Origin: a virus
IMG/VR virus record: IMGVR_UViG_3300025151_000059
Location: 1 to 48,755 of that record
DNA: 48,755 bases
Reading direction: 5' to 3' (one strand)
In this document: piece by piece, positions 1-5,570 of the stretch
Numbering within the stretch: position 1 is the stretch's first letter
Layout of the letters: every line of letters starts with the position of its first letter
Translations under genes and position numbers: made by a program
The notes under the pieces: generated by a model
Told to the model about the DNA's origin: nothing
The model's input: only the letters and a program-made list of their open reading frames with translations
Database searches by the model: none

Positions 1-181
1 TATATTTTTCTAACAACTCATATATTATGGCTTGAAATTCACTTATTGCTTTATCTTCAGATTCTAAATCTTTTTTAAGTAAATTAAAAGCCCTACTAAC
101 CAAATCTTCTGCTTGTCCTATTGAAAAATTAGGATTTGGATATTCTTCATCTATTTTTCTAATCTCGTCTTTCCATGTCAT
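1..181 (-). CDS. WK-tag small protein, 3' end cut by window edge
   Basis: The gene reads leftward off the window edge, so only the first 60 residues are visible. It starts with MTWKDEIRK, the N-terminal peptide shared with the five genes upstream of it. A GGTGA ribosome site lies a few bases before the ATG, overlapping the end of the preceding gene. The visible body is acidic and predicted helical (LVSRAFNLLKKDLESEDKA). No family is recognised. Membership in the tag family is seen directly; a virion or assembly role is only inferred from its place on the strand that carries structural genes. Confidence 0.7.
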   Translation of the reverse strand, partial: MTWKDEIRKIDEEYPNPNFSIGQAEDLVSRAFNLLKKDLESEDKAISEFQAIIYELLEKY

Positions 182-182
182 A

Positions 183-443
183 TTAATCACCTTCTTCCAA
201 ATCATCTATGATTTTCTGAATGTCAATTATCGCCTTATCTATTACATTGATTCTTCGCCCAATTTCGCTTATGGATAAGGGGTCGTTTGGCCTGTCTATC
301 GGGCCGGAGACTAAAATTTTCCATCGGTAACCAAGACCTTTTTCTGCCTCACGCCCTGCATCTCTTGATTCCCTCAATAAGTTAATCATTGATTTGTATT
401 CAATCGGCATTGGTGCTTTTCTAATCTCGTCTTTCCATGTCAT
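183..443 (-). CDS. WK-tag small protein, 86 aa
   Basis: It begins MTWKDEIRKAP, with the same first nine residues as the next gene, then an unrelated helical body rich in Arg, Glu and Ile that ends in an acidic tail. I place the start at 443 because GGTGAGAAAT lies just upstream; a GTG three codons earlier would overlap that site. The ribosome site directly follows the stop codon of the upstream gene, so the two are probably co-translated. Function unknown. Confidence 0.75.
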   Translation of the reverse strand: MTWKDEIRKAPMPIEYKSMINLLRESRDAGREAEKGLGYRWKILVSGPIDRPNDPLSISEIGRRINVIDKAIIDIQKIIDDLEEGD

Positions 444-453
444 ATTTCTCACC

Positions 454-915
454 TTAGTAACTTCCCTGCCATAATATCATGCCACTTATTTCAAATTTAG
501 AAGGGTCAGTTTGCCCTTTCATATCAATCTCTACATCTATCTGTGCCGGATTAAGTTTTTCACTCTGTCCGGAAATAGTATCGTCTTCAAATGAAGAAGA
601 ATCAACCTCAATTTCAAAAGTTTCGTATATTTCGCCTTCACTATCATCAAAAATTAAGTCAAAGGCTATGCTAGTAGCAAAACTATATACTCCTTTAATT
701 CCCCAATGTCTAACATCTGCTTCAAACATACCTTCAACTGTTGCTAGGCCTACGCTAACATCTACTGTATCAAAATCATCGTAGCCTTCTTCCTTATAAT
801 TGTGGATTAATTCTTCGGGTTTGTTTTTTAGACTGTCTAAACTAACCTCTATTTCCTTCCAAGTAATATTGTAGTCTGACTTACGCAAATCAGACTTTAG
901 AAGATTCTTCCACAT
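454..915 (-). CDS. WK-tag small protein, 153 aa
   Basis: It starts MWKNLLKSDLRKSD, a variant of the shared peptide without the Thr. A second, similar stretch (NITWKEIEV) lies near residue 16, as if the tag were partly duplicated. The rest alternates polar and hydrophobic residues, predicting a beta-rich domain, and is strongly acidic (EVDSSSFEDD, EIDMKG). Ribosome site AGGAGA precedes the ATG. No family recognised. It belongs to the same minus-strand series and is most simply a small virion or assembly protein, which is an inference. Confidence 0.75.
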   Translation of the reverse strand: MWKNLLKSDLRKSDYNITWKEIEVSLDSLKNKPEELIHNYKEEGYDDFDTVDVSVGLATVEGMFEADVRHWGIKGVYSFATSIAFDLIFDDSEGEIYETFEIEVDSSSFEDDTISGQSEKLNPAQIDVEIDMKGQTDPSKFEISGMILWQGSY

Positions 916-949
916 TTTAATTTCTCCTAAAATTTTTCCGGAATTTTTT
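916..949 (-). repeat. AT-rich spacer repeat, copy A
   Basis: On the minus strand the spacer reads roughly TTGAAAAAAATTCCGGAAAA followed by a T run and the next ribosome site. Similar sequence fills the gaps at 1385-1418, 1746-1786 and 2051-2085. The AATTCCGGAA core is palindromic, so it could be a weak terminator or a processing hairpin. Confidence 0.6.
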
Positions 950-1384
950 TCAACCTATTCTTTTAAAATTACCATCTTTGTCAAATTTATATTCGGCATC
1001 TGCTCCGACTATTCGCACTCCATCTTCTGTTTCACCTTCGCTAAGGTCTATGTAAAATGCAGAATCTTCGGGAACATAATCTACATGAATTCTATTAAAA
1101 TTAAATGCGGAGTTTAGAGCAGTTTTCAACCTATCTCTAGTTTCATCATTATAGTCGCTCGCATCAGAAACATGATAATTCAATATCTTCTCTATCATTG
1201 GCTCGATTTCTTTAGCAAATTCATCAGTAGTTTTTTGCCTTTCTCTACCATGTTCCTCCATCGCATCTAGCAATTTCTTTCTTTGTTCAGGAGATAGGGA
1301 TGAAAAATACTTATCTTGTGAATCTGCTGCATATAAATCTTCCAATAATTTTTTGCCGTCTGCTTTCAGTATATCTTTCCACAT
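950..1384 (-). CDS. WK-tag small protein, 144 aa
   Basis: It starts MWKDILKADGKKLLEDLYAAD. The start at 1384 is chosen because a GGGGGA ribosome site lies just upstream; a TTG five codons earlier would overlap it. The first two thirds are charged and helical (SPEQRKKLLDAMEEHGRERQ). The C-terminal third looks like a small beta sheet (FYIDLSEGE, VRIVGADAEYKFD). No family recognised. It is flanked on both sides by copies of the AT-rich spacer repeat. Confidence 0.75.
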   Translation of the reverse strand: MWKDILKADGKKLLEDLYAADSQDKYFSSLSPEQRKKLLDAMEEHGRERQKTTDEFAKEIEPMIEKILNYHVSDASDYNDETRDRLKTALNSAFNFNRIHVDYVPEDSAFYIDLSEGETEDGVRIVGADAEYKFDKDGNFKRIG

Positions 1385-1418
1385 ATAAAAATCCCCCAAA
1401 AATTTTCCGTAATTTTTT
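1385..1418 (-). repeat. AT-rich spacer repeat, copy B
   Basis: On the minus strand: TGAAAAAAATTACGGAAAA, a T run, then GGGGGA and the next start. The repeat begins at or near the stop codon of the upstream gene and ends at the ribosome site of the downstream gene. Confidence 0.6.
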
Positions 1419-1745
1419 TCAAGCAGGAACTATTTCAAATTCTGCTACTTTTGTGTCGGGTTCGCCCCTTTGTTGTGCCATTTGCCCAATAGTCCCTTTC
1501 ATTGGAATATCAGCAGTTGGCCCTGTGCCAAACTCTGTTGCTTGCATAGTCAAATTTTTCTCTATAACAAAATCTTTCAAATGATAAAATGCTTCCGCCT
1601 TACCAGAAGAAGTAATAGGACCTCTTCTTCCTCCTTGTTGTAGGCCGACTTCTTTTTCTCCAAATACTTGAGGACTATATCCTGATAATGGGGGTGTCGT
1701 CTTAACCGTAAAGCCTTGTTGTTTTAGTATATCTTTCCATGTCAT
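1419..1745 (-). CDS. WK-tag small protein, 108 aa
   Basis: It starts MTWKDILKQQG, the most typical form of the shared peptide. The body differs from its neighbours: rich in Gly, Pro and Gln, fewer charges (GLQQGGRRGPITSSGKAEAF), then TADIPMKGTIGQM. Ribosome site GGAGATGATAAC precedes the ATG. No family recognised. A largely unstructured body behind a conserved helical tag would suit a protein that is docked or cleaved, but that is speculation. Confidence 0.75.
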   Translation of the reverse strand: MTWKDILKQQGFTVKTTPPLSGYSPQVFGEKEVGLQQGGRRGPITSSGKAEAFYHLKDFVIEKNLTMQATEFGTGPTADIPMKGTIGQMAQQRGEPDTKVAEFEIVPA

Positions 1746-1786
1746 GTTATCATCTCCTTTTTTTCAAAAAATTATGGCGGATTTTT
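1746..1786 (-). repeat. AT-rich spacer repeat, copy C
   Basis: On the minus strand it reads GAAAAAATCCGCCATAATTTT, then a purine stretch with the GGAGATGA ribosome site. It is the most diverged copy of the spacer family. Confidence 0.5.
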
Positions 1787-2050
1787 TCAAGCATTTGTTC
1801 TAGCCCATCGGGTAAAATCATCAGAAGGCCCTGAAGACATTGTTATCTGAGTAAGGCGGTCAATTTTATTTCCCGTTGCTTGCTCATATCTATCCAATAC
1901 TTCTCCAAGTTGGCTTTTAGGAATAGTGACATTTTTGGACTTATCCGTAAATCCTCCAAATTCAACACTATCTCCTAAATCCTTAGCATAATTAGTGCTT
2001 CCTACTTCCATATTCCTTTCTTGCTTTCTTATTATGTTCTTCCATGTCAT
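1787..2050 (-). CDS. WK-tag small protein, 87 aa
   Basis: It starts MTWKNIIRKQERN and is the first gene of the leftward series. The body contains a short beta-like part (DSVEFGGFTDKSKNVTIP) and a helix (SQLGEVLDRYEQATGNKID). Ribosome site GGATATGATAAC lies before the ATG and closely resembles the one used by the next gene. No family recognised. A promoter for the whole series probably lies in the intergenic region to its right. Confidence 0.75.
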   Translation of the reverse strand: MTWKNIIRKQERNMEVGSTNYAKDLGDSVEFGGFTDKSKNVTIPKSQLGEVLDRYEQATGNKIDRLTQITMSSGPSDDFTRWARTNA

Positions 2051-2428
2051 GTTATCATATCCTTAATTTTCTCAAAAATTTCCCGTAATTTGTTCGTCAC
2101 TTGCGCTTTTTTTTATTTTTTTAATTTACTATTCCCAGAATAAGACTTTTAACTTTAGTTTTTTTAATTTTATTTTAAATTCTGCGTTCTTTTGTATTGT
2201 TTGTATGGCGCAAAGTAATAATTTAAGTTATTCATACAAGTGGCGTTTAACTTCCTGATGTTAAGAGGCTAAAGTAGCATGGTATTTAGTATTTATTCGT
2301 AATTAAGGGGCCGAAAGTCTAACTGCGGGAATTAAACAATCGACTTTTAAAAAAAGATTTTTGATACAAAGCCATATGGTTGTAGGCTTTGATGCAACCT
2401 TATATAATGAAATAAACCATATTAAGAT
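2051..2428. promoter_or_regulatory. Divergent intergenic region with promoter-like AT tracts
   Basis: No convincing gene is present. Going left, a fourth diverged copy of the spacer repeat lies at about 2051-2085, followed by long A/T tracts (2108-2185) that could contain a TATA box for the minus-strand series. Going right, AAAGTC (2316) and GACTTT (2342) can pair around an AAACAATC loop region, and a CCATATGG element (2366-2392) is followed by TTATATAAT at about 2400, a good TATA candidate for the gene at 2429. The promoter roles are inferred. Confidence 0.5.
2366..2392 (+). repeat. CCATATGG palindromic element, copy 1
   Basis: ACAAAGCC, then ATATGGTTGTA, then GGCTTTG. The 8-bp outer arms are inverted repeats and the centre is CCATATGG. 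It lies about 40 bases before a plus-strand gene. Confidence 0.7.
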
Positions 2429-2728
2429 ATGCGCAAAATCACACAAGAGGCTTGCAATGCGTTTGAATGCCAACTTAATTTCAAAAGAGGAAATACTGAG
2501 GTTAAGCGATTTATTAATGATGAAGTGAATATGGAATATAGACTTCATGGAAATTTAATCGCATACAATAACTCAAAGGGAACATTCGTTTCAAATGGTG
2601 GTTGGTCTTCAAACACAACTAAGGAAAGGCTAAACGGTTTAACAGGGGTTCACATTCAACAAAAGGAATTTGTATGGTATCTAAATGGCGAGGCTTGGAA
2701 TGGCGATTGGATAAAGGTAGGAGAGTGA
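2429..2728 (+). CDS. Conserved small phage protein, 99 aa
   Basis: MRKITQEACNAFECQLNFKRGNTEV, followed by YRLHGNLIAY, GGWSSNTTKERLNGL and KEFVWYLNG. This order (R[KI]TQEA...AF, NTEV, LHGN.IA, W.S.TT.ERLN, FVWY) matches a small protein of unknown function that I recognise from many marine phages, especially cyanophages. The start at 2429 keeps the conserved N-terminus. No ribosome site is obvious, so the mRNA may be leaderless. It is preceded by a CCATATGG element and a TATA-like sequence. Confidence 0.75.
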   Translation: MRKITQEACNAFECQLNFKRGNTEVKRFINDEVNMEYRLHGNLIAYNNSKGTFVSNGGWSSNTTKERLNGLTGVHIQQKEFVWYLNGEAWNGDWIKVGE

Positions 2729-2732
2729 TATT

Positions 2733-2882
2733 ATGAGTTTTGCAAATGAATTAAAAATGGTGCATATTACAAGAATTAAGAACAGTGTAATAGACGCTCA
2801 AAATAAAAGAATAGAGGAATTAGAGAAGATAGTAAAGGGCTATATTTTTGCTCATGCTCTTATATCAAAGGCCACTGATTAG
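2733..2882 (+). CDS. Small coiled-coil protein, 49 aa
   Basis: Starts four bases after the preceding stop, with GGAGAGTGATATT before the ATG. The sequence MSFANELKMVHITRIKNSV continues into a heptad-like stretch (DAQNKRIEELEKIVKGYIF). It is probably co-transcribed with the gene at 2429. Function unknown. Reading frame, ribosome site and spacing support it; there is no family match. Confidence 0.6.
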   Translation: MSFANELKMVHITRIKNSVIDAQNKRIEELEKIVKGYIFAHALISKATD

Positions 2883-2901
2883 GGCCCTTCGGGGTTGTCA
2901 C

Positions 2902-2932
2902 ACAAAGCAAACCATATGGTAGTGGCTTTGTA
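2902..2932 (+). repeat. CCATATGG palindromic element, copy 2
   Basis: ACAAAGCAA, ACCATATGGT, AGT, GGCTTTGT. It lies just after the gene pair at 2429-2882 and just before the candidate structured RNA. Confidence 0.7.
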
Positions 2933-2939
2933 GTACCCT

Positions 2940-3323
2940 AAGATGAGAAATCGGGAGCCGTTGCTATATTTCACTAAAGGGGACTACGCTCACTGATGGT
3001 TTCTTCCTACCTACTAATTTAACTAGTATTTCATAGGTAATTGTTAATCATTCCGATTTTGCTGTTAGACCTTTGCTACTTTATTGCTCGTTACTCCGTC
3101 ATTCTCACCGAACCCGAAGTCGCCTAGGATGTTCAACGGGTATTGTGGGTGGAAAAGGAATGGGGACAGATTTGATGACAACAAAAACACAGACAATCTC
3201 TGCTAAGAATACAGCCTGTCCCCTTGAAATAGGAGAGAGAAAATCTTTATCTGTTTAAAACAGGATGCGGGGATGACGGTAGTTAAATGCGCAGATAACT
3301 ACATTAGCCCTTAAGATTTTTTT
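2940..3323 (+). ncRNA. Candidate structured noncoding RNA with 3' T run
   Basis: About 380 bases with no convincing gene but many pairing segments. AAATCGG (2948-2954) can pair with CCGATTT (3053-3059), enclosing TACCTA/TAGGTA (3008-3013 with 3034-3039). GGGGACAG (3162-3169) pairs with CTGTCCCC (3216-3223). GTAGTTA (3279-3285) pairs with TAACTAC (3296-3302). A seven-T run follows at 3317-3323. It does not show the core motifs of archaeal RNase P RNA, SRP RNA or tRNA that I checked. The RNA call is an inference from structure; a 61-residue frame inside it looks unlike real protein. Confidence 0.4.
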
Positions 3324-3345
3324 AATTGCTCCAAACTCTCATGAA

Positions 3346-3516
3346 GTGTGGTTATACTTCGGGTTCTTCTTCAAGAAAATCCCAAATATCTCTATTTGGG
3401 TTATCTTTACTATTCAAGTAAATATCATCTCTATTTTCCCCCTTGTTGTATAACCACATCAAGTGGGAGTCAGTTATGTATCTACTTGTCCACTTGAATA
3501 TCCTAAGTGGACTGAC
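3346..3516. other. Second hairpin cluster between regulatory repeats
   Basis: TGTGGTTATAC (3347-3357) and GTATAACCACA (3448-3458) form an 11-bp perfect inverted repeat. To its right, GTCAGT (3469-3474), CCACTT (3490-3495), AAGTGG (3505-3510) and ACTGAC (3511-3516) nest into a long interrupted hairpin. It could be a structured RNA or a protein-binding site. The strand cannot be decided. Confidence 0.4.
3352..3459 (-). CDS. Possible micro-protein, 35 aa
   Basis: The frame runs MWLYNKGENRDDIYLNSKDN to a strongly acidic end (FLEEEPEV). The composition resembles real proteins of this window, but there is no ribosome site, and the open frame extends upstream without another ATG. The gene would coincide with the 11-bp inverted repeat, so the sequence may instead be selected for structure. 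It could also be the remnant of a longer gene. Confidence 0.25.
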   Translation of the reverse strand: MWLYNKGENRDDIYLNSKDNPNRDIWDFLEEEPEV

Positions 3517-3535
3517 CGAATGAATAGTAAGGTAG

Positions 3536-3652
3536 ACAAAGCCCTACCATATGGTATGAAATATGATATTGCGAAATGTATTGAGTCATATCTTATGAAA
3601 ACCTAGGTTGAGGTTTAATTTCATACCAACCATATGGTATTGGCTTTGTAGA
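3536..3652. repeat. CCATATGG elements, copies 3a and 3b in inverted arrangement
   Basis: The left copy reads ACAAAGCCCTACCATATGG followed by TATGAAAT. The right copy reads ATTTCATACCAACCATATGG followed by TATTGGCTTTGT. The two are inverted relative to each other, so the whole 117-base segment can fold with ACAAAGCC opposite GGCTTTGT and ATTTCATACC opposite GGTATGAAAT. Confidence 0.7.
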
Positions 3653-3674
3653 CCCCACATTTTAAACATGGGGC

Positions 3675-3687
3675 CGAGCAAAGCAAA
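3675..3687. repeat. 13-bp inverted repeat, left arm
   Basis: CGAGCAAAGCAAA lies just past the 3' end of the leftward gene. Its exact reverse complement is at 4289-4301, just before that gene's 5' end. Each arm is next to a CTCGACTAA sequence in the same orientation. Confidence 0.55.
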
Positions 3688-3698
3688 ACTCGACTAAA

Positions 3699-4256
3699 TC
3701 AGCCTTGTGCCTCCTTTTGAGGGGCGGCGTCCTCTTCTATAATTTCGTTTGAGTGGTCATAGTCTCCAATTGTGGAAACTTGGCCATCCCAAACTCCAGC
3801 AGAATAGCGAATCATCATTTGCTTATCTGCGTGGTTCATTAAGTATTCTGAGAATTCTTCAGCAGAATCGAAAGTTCGTGGTACTCCCTTAACTATGCGT
3901 CCATTGTGGCTGATGTCCATAGAACGGCCACGCTGATTCCAATAAGGTAGCATTTCTTTGGCGAAAGCCAAACATGCCTTGGATAATTTCTTTGATTTGA
4001 GGGAATCCCAAGCAACTTGGTTTTCTGCCTCTAGTGTTGGTTGAGAATTGCTCAACTTAGGCGCATCAGGTAGTGCATTGTACTGATTTCTTAGTAGAGT
4101 CCAAACTTCATCTACTTCGGTTTCAGTCTTTGCGGCTCTGATAGCCTCAATCATAGGTGGAATTGTTGCACCTAAGAATCCCAAATTTTTTGGGCCTTTT
4201 TCTGTCACATACGCTTCAATCGTATTTACTTTGTTTGTTAAACTTGCATTCATCAT
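3699..4256 (-). CDS. Hypothetical protein, 185 aa, isolated leftward gene
   Basis: I start the protein at MMNASLTNKVNTIEAYVTEK, where GGAGATGATT lies upstream; the open frame continues to 4382, but that stretch overlaps the CCATATGG element and the inverted repeat. The first half is helical and includes KTETEVDEVWTLLRNQYNAL. The second half has RSMDISHNGRIVKG, then FDSAEEFSEYLMNHADKQMM. The C-terminus is acidic. No family recognised. It is the only leftward gene between the WK-tag cluster and the tail module and has its own promoter region, so it may be regulated separately, for example as an early or regulatory gene. Confidence 0.7.
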   Translation of the reverse strand: MMNASLTNKVNTIEAYVTEKGPKNLGFLGATIPPMIEAIRAAKTETEVDEVWTLLRNQYNALPDAPKLSNSQPTLEAENQVAWDSLKSKKLSKACLAFAKEMLPYWNQRGRSMDISHNGRIVKGVPRTFDSAEEFSEYLMNHADKQMMIRYSAGVWDGQVSTIGDYDHSNEIIEEDAAPQKEAQG

Positions 4257-4288
4257 AATAATCATCTCCAAAAGGTTTGATTGGTCGG

Positions 4289-4301
4289 TTTGCTTTGCTC
4301 G
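4289..4301. repeat. 13-bp inverted repeat, right arm
   Basis: TTTGCTTTGCTCG, the exact reverse complement of 3675-3687. It lies in the 5' flank of the leftward gene at 3699-4256, within its likely promoter region. Confidence 0.55.
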
Positions 4302-4340
4302 ACTAACCTTAGACCTGTGACCGAATAATAAGGTATTGCT

Positions 4341-4376
4341 ACAAAGCCACCAATACCATATGGTTGTATGCTTTGT
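4341..4376. repeat. CCATATGG palindromic element, copy 4
   Basis: ACAAAGCCACCAATA, CCATATGG, TTGTATG, CTTTGT. It lies between divergent genes (3699-4256 leftward and 4407 rightward), a typical operator or promoter position. Confidence 0.7.
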
Positions 4377-4406
4377 TATCACCCTACTTAATTGTAAAAT
4401 AAAAAT

Positions 4407-4613
4407 ATGGGCATGAAGTCAGATATACCGGAAGAAGATAAAAGAACGATAGATGCACAGATAGTGAAAACATGTGCATTGCATAAAAGAATGAGCGATG
4501 AGGACTTCATACTTATTTTGATGGAAATATGTAAGGGGGCGTTTATTTTAGGACAAAAAAACGCAATTGTGCAAATAGGAGAGGAATTGAAAAAGGGGGT
4601 TAGAGTACTATGA
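4407..4613 (+). CDS. Small helical protein, 68 aa
   Basis: MGMKSDIPEEDKRTIDAQIV continues as a helical protein with a hydrophobic stretch (DFILILMEICKGAFILG) too polar to be a clear membrane segment. Starts are possible at 4407 or 4413. No ribosome site is evident, suggesting a leaderless mRNA; the upstream sequence is very A/T-rich. The gene overlaps the next by four bases (ATGA), so the pair is one unit. No family recognised. Confidence 0.65.
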   Translation: MGMKSDIPEEDKRTIDAQIVKTCALHKRMSDEDFILILMEICKGAFILGQKNAIVQIGEELKKGVRVL

Positions 4614-4870
4614 ATAATAATATTATTGATTGGGAAAGGGTAGTAAAGGATTACAAGAAACAGTATGACGGAGATGAATGGATTCATGAATATGTGGATA
4701 GTTTAGTTCCTATTTATTACGGGGACATATTGTACGCCTTTAACGATATGACCTTTGAAATAGCAGAACATCATATCGGCATACCGATATGGGAGGTTAT
4801 GACTGAATGTATCTATAATGAGTTTTATAATTCATTCATGGAAGCATGGACCCCATTTGAAGAAGAATGA
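4610..4870 (+). CDS. Hypothetical acidic protein, 86 aa
   Basis: MNNNIIDWERVVKDYKKQYD, then many aromatic and acidic residues (YVDSLVPIYYGDILYAF, EFYNSFMEAWTPFEEE). The ATG overlaps the stop codon of the preceding gene. Function unknown. A hairpin-rich stretch begins eight bases after its stop. Confidence 0.65.
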   Translation: MNNNIIDWERVVKDYKKQYDGDEWIHEYVDSLVPIYYGDILYAFNDMTFEIAEHHIGIPIWEVMTECIYNEFYNSFMEAWTPFEEE

Positions 4871-4877
4871 TTATCCT

Positions 4878-5013
4878 CGGTTTTCCCAACCGTTGTAGGC
4901 GCATTATTCGCTTCTACGAAAAAGTAAGGCGAAATAATGTGTTTCTGCCCCCTCTAGGGTTTAGGCCCTAGGGGGTGGCTACCACCGGGGTTGCTAAAAC
5001 AAAGCAAACAACC
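4878..5013. ncRNA. Candidate structured RNA: chain of hairpins
   Basis: Five stems follow one another: CGGTT/AACCG (4878-4892); CATTATTCGC with GCGAAATAATG (4902-4939); CCCCCTCTAGGG with CCCTAGGGGG (4948-4975); GGTGG/CCACC (4974-4986), which competes with the previous stem; and GGTTG/CAACC (4989-5013) enclosing ACAAAGC. Competing stems are typical of switches and attenuators. No known RNA family is recognised and no gene is present. It could also be a compound terminator for the genes at 4407-4870. Confidence 0.4.
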
Positions 5014-5039
5014 TAAAACTAATATAATCCCCTCTTTTG

Positions 5040-5405
5040 AAAAAGGTATATTTTTAATTCTCTGTATATTAATTTAAAGTACACATATGGTTCAATTGGC
5101 TCTTATACTATATAGGGAATATAATATGATATATTTTATGGTATAGGATATAACATGTACGGGGTCAGTCTCACGGTTTGGTGATGAGACTGAAAATGAG
5201 ACTGAAAGGATAGGCTTTCAGTACATCATTTATTATTGTATATTCTCATAATCTCATAATCTCATATCATATATCTCTCTCCCACCCCTATTTCTCTCTA
5301 TATCTCTCTCTCTTGGGCGATGAGACATGAGACATGAGACTGAAGGGGCAAAGTTGGTCGCAGTGGTGCGTTTCTCTTTGTCTCATGGTTTGTCTCATGG
5401 GTGTA
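5040..5405. other. Candidate replication origin: AT-rich region plus TGAGAC iterons
   Basis: A highly A/T-rich stretch (5040-5160) is followed by about ten copies of TGAGAC or its complement. TGAGACTGA occurs at 5185, 5197 and 5335, and inverted near 5165. TGAGACA is in tandem at 5321 and 5328. TTTGTCTCATGG occurs twice in tandem near 5377 and 5389. TCTCATAA repeats three times in tandem (5244-5267). A pyrimidine tract of TCTCTC lies at 5273-5314. Tandem iterons beside an easily melted region are the usual look of a viral origin. No protein-coding gene is convincing here. The origin role is inferred. Confidence 0.5.
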
Positions 5406-5570
5406 AAGTAAAGGATTTTTTACGGGGGGCGAAGTTTTATTGGTAATAAATATGTAAATATTAAAGAGGTTCATATTTGATAAAGGGATTATTTGTCTTA
5501 TCATTATGTGTGTAATAAATACGGACTTCATGATAAAGGGCTTTATTAGATGGTGCAAAAGTAGGTAAAT

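Noticed and set aside
2303-2548. 81-residue leftward frame opposite the gene at 2429
   Set aside because: It crosses the CCATATGG element and TATA-like sequence and mirrors a recognisable phage protein.
3080-3160. tRNA-like segment near GTTCAACGGG
   Set aside because: No acceptor, D or anticodon stem can be drawn around it.
3073-3258. 61-residue rightward frame in the candidate RNA region
   Set aside because: Composition is unlike the other proteins here, there is no ribosome site, and it spans several strong stems.
5298-5558. 86-residue leftward frame in the iteron region
   Set aside because: It is a translation of GTCTCA/TGAGAC repeats (Glu-Thr-Lys/His-rich) without a ribosome site.
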